A DNA stretch of 6,179 nt, from NCBI GenBank assembly GCA_031278255.1, contig JAITKU010000132.1:1-6179 (forward strand), given 5' to 3'. Below the pieces are notes generated by a model. That model worked only from the letters and a program-made list of their open reading frames with translations, was not told the DNA's origin and made no database searches. A program made the translations under genes and the position numbers. Within the stretch, counting starts at the first letter, position 1, and every line of letters starts with the position of its first letter. The stretch comes from Eubacteriales Family XIII. Incertae Sedis bacterium (lineage in GTDB: Bacteria > Bacillota > Clostridia > Peptostreptococcales > Anaerovoracaceae). Below, piece by piece: positions 4,941 through 6,179 of the stretch.

Positions 4941-6179
4941 TTACGCCTTTCCCAAGGCTTTGAGTACCTTGTCCGGCGTCGCCGGCGGGTCTACCCAAAC
5001 GCCTGTCGCGTTGTGTATCGCGATGATTACGAGATGTGTGTTGGCGAGGGAATGGCTGATGCCGTTTGCGCCGTAAGCCGCGTTGCCCGCGCGCGTCTCG
5101 AGGAATTTGCGCTCCACGGGCGGCGTGTCGAGGATGGTCGGCTTCTTGTATTCGATCATATTCGCGTTGAGCTTTACGCCCGTGCGCTCGTCGTAGACGA
5201 AATCCTCAAAAAGCTGACAGCCTTGACTGAAAAACATCACCTGATCGATCTGGCTTTCCAGCGAGGTCGGGCGCAGGACTTTGCCGGGATCGGCAACCAC
5301 GCAGAAGCGCAAAATCTCAACCTCTCCCGTTTCCGTGTCAACGGCCGTTTCGCAGAAAGCCGCGTTCATCGTGTCGAGTTTCAGCCCCATGCCTTGCGTC
5401 CACAGGGCGGCGGGCGGGCGGCCCTCGTAGGTCGCGACGATCTGCCTTTGCACGGCGTCTTTCAGCGGCAGCGCGCGCGCGGGATCCGCTTTCACGAACA
5501 CCTTGCCGTCCGCCATATCGAGGTCCGCTGGCCCCGCGCCTTTGAGCGGATTCGGTCCCCTCGGGGCGAAGCCGCCGTGCATACTCGGCGGCGGCGGATT
5601 CTCCGCCTCGTCCGCGGCGGCCTCGAGTATGCGCTGTTTCAGGATGTGCGCGCATTCTTTCGTGACCCAGGCCGAGGCCGTCGTTCCGTCCGCGCCGCCG
5701 CCCACGGGGGTAAAGGGCTCCCTGTAATCAAAATCGATCGAGACGGCATCATAGGTAAGCCCGAGTTCCTCCGCGACGACCATGGCGTTGCATTCCACCG
5801 CAAAGACGCCGAAAATCGGGCCTTGCGTCGGCAGACGGACCACGCCGTCGCGCAGTTCCAGCTTGCTGCGATAGGACGTGAACGAATGCCGCGGGCACAT
5901 CTGGTAGCGGAAGCTCGCCCCGTGCATTCTCCCGTCCGGCAGACGCTTCGTCCCGGCGGGATGGTGTTTCAGGGCCATCAGCTTCCTGCCCTCTTCTATG
6001 CACGCGTCGAAACTCGGGACCCGGCCCGCGTCGTCCTTGCCGTCCGGCCCGTGCAGATTCAGGCGCGCGATGTCTATGGGATCAGTTCCTAATTTTTCCG
6101 CTATAAGGTAAATCGCCGTCGTCACAGAATCCCAGTTGAAAGGGCAGTGCTGGCCGCTGACGTACATCATGCCCCGGTT
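4941..6179 (-). CDS. Molybdopterin-binding catalytic subunit, xanthine dehydrogenase family (5' truncated)
   Basis: The last 412 residues of a molybdenum-cofactor subunit; the frame runs off the right edge (NRG, then Met at 6170, counted here as residue 1). The segments match the C-terminal half of the family: the NRG remnant of the active-site Arg-Gly loop, AEKLGTDPIDIARLNL (24-39), AEELGLTYDAV (133-143), the GGGADGTTAS stretch (157-166), ETAVDTETGEVEILRF (274-289), SQIDQVMFFSQGCQLFEDFVYD (306-327) and the closing IHNATGVWVDPPATPDKV (385-402). The family removes or adds oxygen on carbon next to heteroatoms or on aromatic rings, in complex with FAD and 2Fe-2S subunits. Unusually, the GxGE motif carrying the catalytic glutamate reads GANGISH (367-373), with His373 (5052-5054) at that place, and the Gly-rich GxGxPQ stretch after the Arg-Gly loop is also not recognisable. 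The substrate cannot be assigned. It is the first visible gene of the operon, 5 bases before the FAD/GltD fusion. Confidence 0.88.
   Translation of the reverse strand, partial: NRGMMYVSGQHCPFNWDSVTTAIYLIAEKLGTDPIDIARLNLHGPDGKDDAGRVPSFDACIEEGRKLMALKHHPAGTKRLPDGRMHGASFRYQMCPRHSFTSYRSKLELRDGVVRLPTQGPIFGVFAVECNAMVVAEELGLTYDAVSIDFDYREPFTPVGGGADGTTASAWVTKECAHILKQRILEAAADEAENPPPPSMHGGFAPRGPNPLKGAGPADLDMADGKVFVKADPARALPLKDAVQRQIVATYEGRPPAALWTQGMGLKLDTMNAAFCETAVDTETGEVEILRFCVVADPGKVLRPTSLESQIDQVMFFSQGCQLFEDFVYDERTGVKLNANMIEYKKPTILDTPPVERKFLETRAGNAAYGANGISHSLANTHLVIIAIHNATGVWVDPPATPDKVLKALGKA
4946..4953 (-). promoter_or_regulatory. Weak ribosome binding site of the FAD/GltD fusion gene
   Basis: GGGAAAGG on the minus strand lies 10 bases before the ATG at 4935 and within the last codons of the molybdopterin-subunit gene. 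It is weaker and further away than the sites of the two SDR genes. With only 5 bases between the stop (TAA, 4941-4943) and the ATG, translational coupling to the upstream gene is likely. Confidence 0.45.

Noticed and set aside
4936..4998. Longer start (ATG at 4998) for the FAD/GltD fusion
   Set aside because: The extra 21 residues overlap the Mo-subunit coding end and do not resemble the family, whereas the ATG at 4935 gives the typical N-terminus right after the upstream stop.
4926..6092. A 388-codon plus-strand frame opposite the Mo subunit
   Set aside because: Low-complexity Arg/Val/Ala composition, antisense to conserved Mo-subunit motifs; no ribosome site or domain.
1..6179. CRISPR arrays, tRNA/rRNA genes, insertion sequences or phage genes
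   Set aside because: Reading through, no regularly spaced repeats, tRNA-like cloverleaf, transposase motif or terminal inverted repeats were seen; the window is almost entirely metabolic coding sequence.

Overview
The window is GC-rich (I estimate above 60% by eye) with strong G/C preference at third codon positions. It looks like a bacterial chromosome or contig piece, most likely from a high-GC, anaerobic Bacillota/Clostridia-type organism. That guess rests on the C-terminal SLH repeats, the AAAGGAG-type ribosome binding sites and the style of molybdenum hydroxylase with a GltD-like fusion. It is an inference, not a species call.

Layout: positions 1-375 (+) hold the 3' end of a gene for a cell-surface protein ending in two SLH (S-layer homology) repeats. 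Positions 376-492 are the only real intergenic gap, with a long branched hairpin that can terminate transcription from both sides. Everything from 493 to the right edge is one tightly packed operon on the minus strand. In transcription order it encodes (i) the C-terminal part of a molybdopterin-binding catalytic subunit of the xanthine dehydrogenase/4-hydroxybenzoyl-CoA reductase family (cut by the window edge), (ii) a 793-residue fusion in which a GltD/NfnL-like FAD-Fe/S-NAD(P)H module is inserted into the FAD subunit of the same hydroxylase, (iii) a 349-residue short-chain dehydrogenase (SDR) and (iv) a 319-residue paralogous SDR. Gaps are 5, 15 and 36 bases, and both SDR genes have near-identical AAAGGAG sites 6 bases before the start. 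No promoter is visible; it must lie beyond the right edge. The small 2Fe-2S subunit expected for this enzyme family is also not in the window.

Likely logic (inference): the molybdenum subunit acts on an unknown, probably ring-containing substrate. Electrons pass through Fe-S clusters and FAD to the fused NAD(P)H-binding module, and the two SDRs carry out alcohol/ketone steps on the same or a related molecule. The catalytic subunit lacks the glutamate that is essential in textbook molybdenum hydroxylases, so a non-standard or reductive reaction (for example dehydroxylation) should be considered. One SDR has lost the Asn of the SDR catalytic tetrad. These make the operon a good candidate for an uncharacterised anaerobic substrate-conversion system, but the substrate cannot be read from the sequence.
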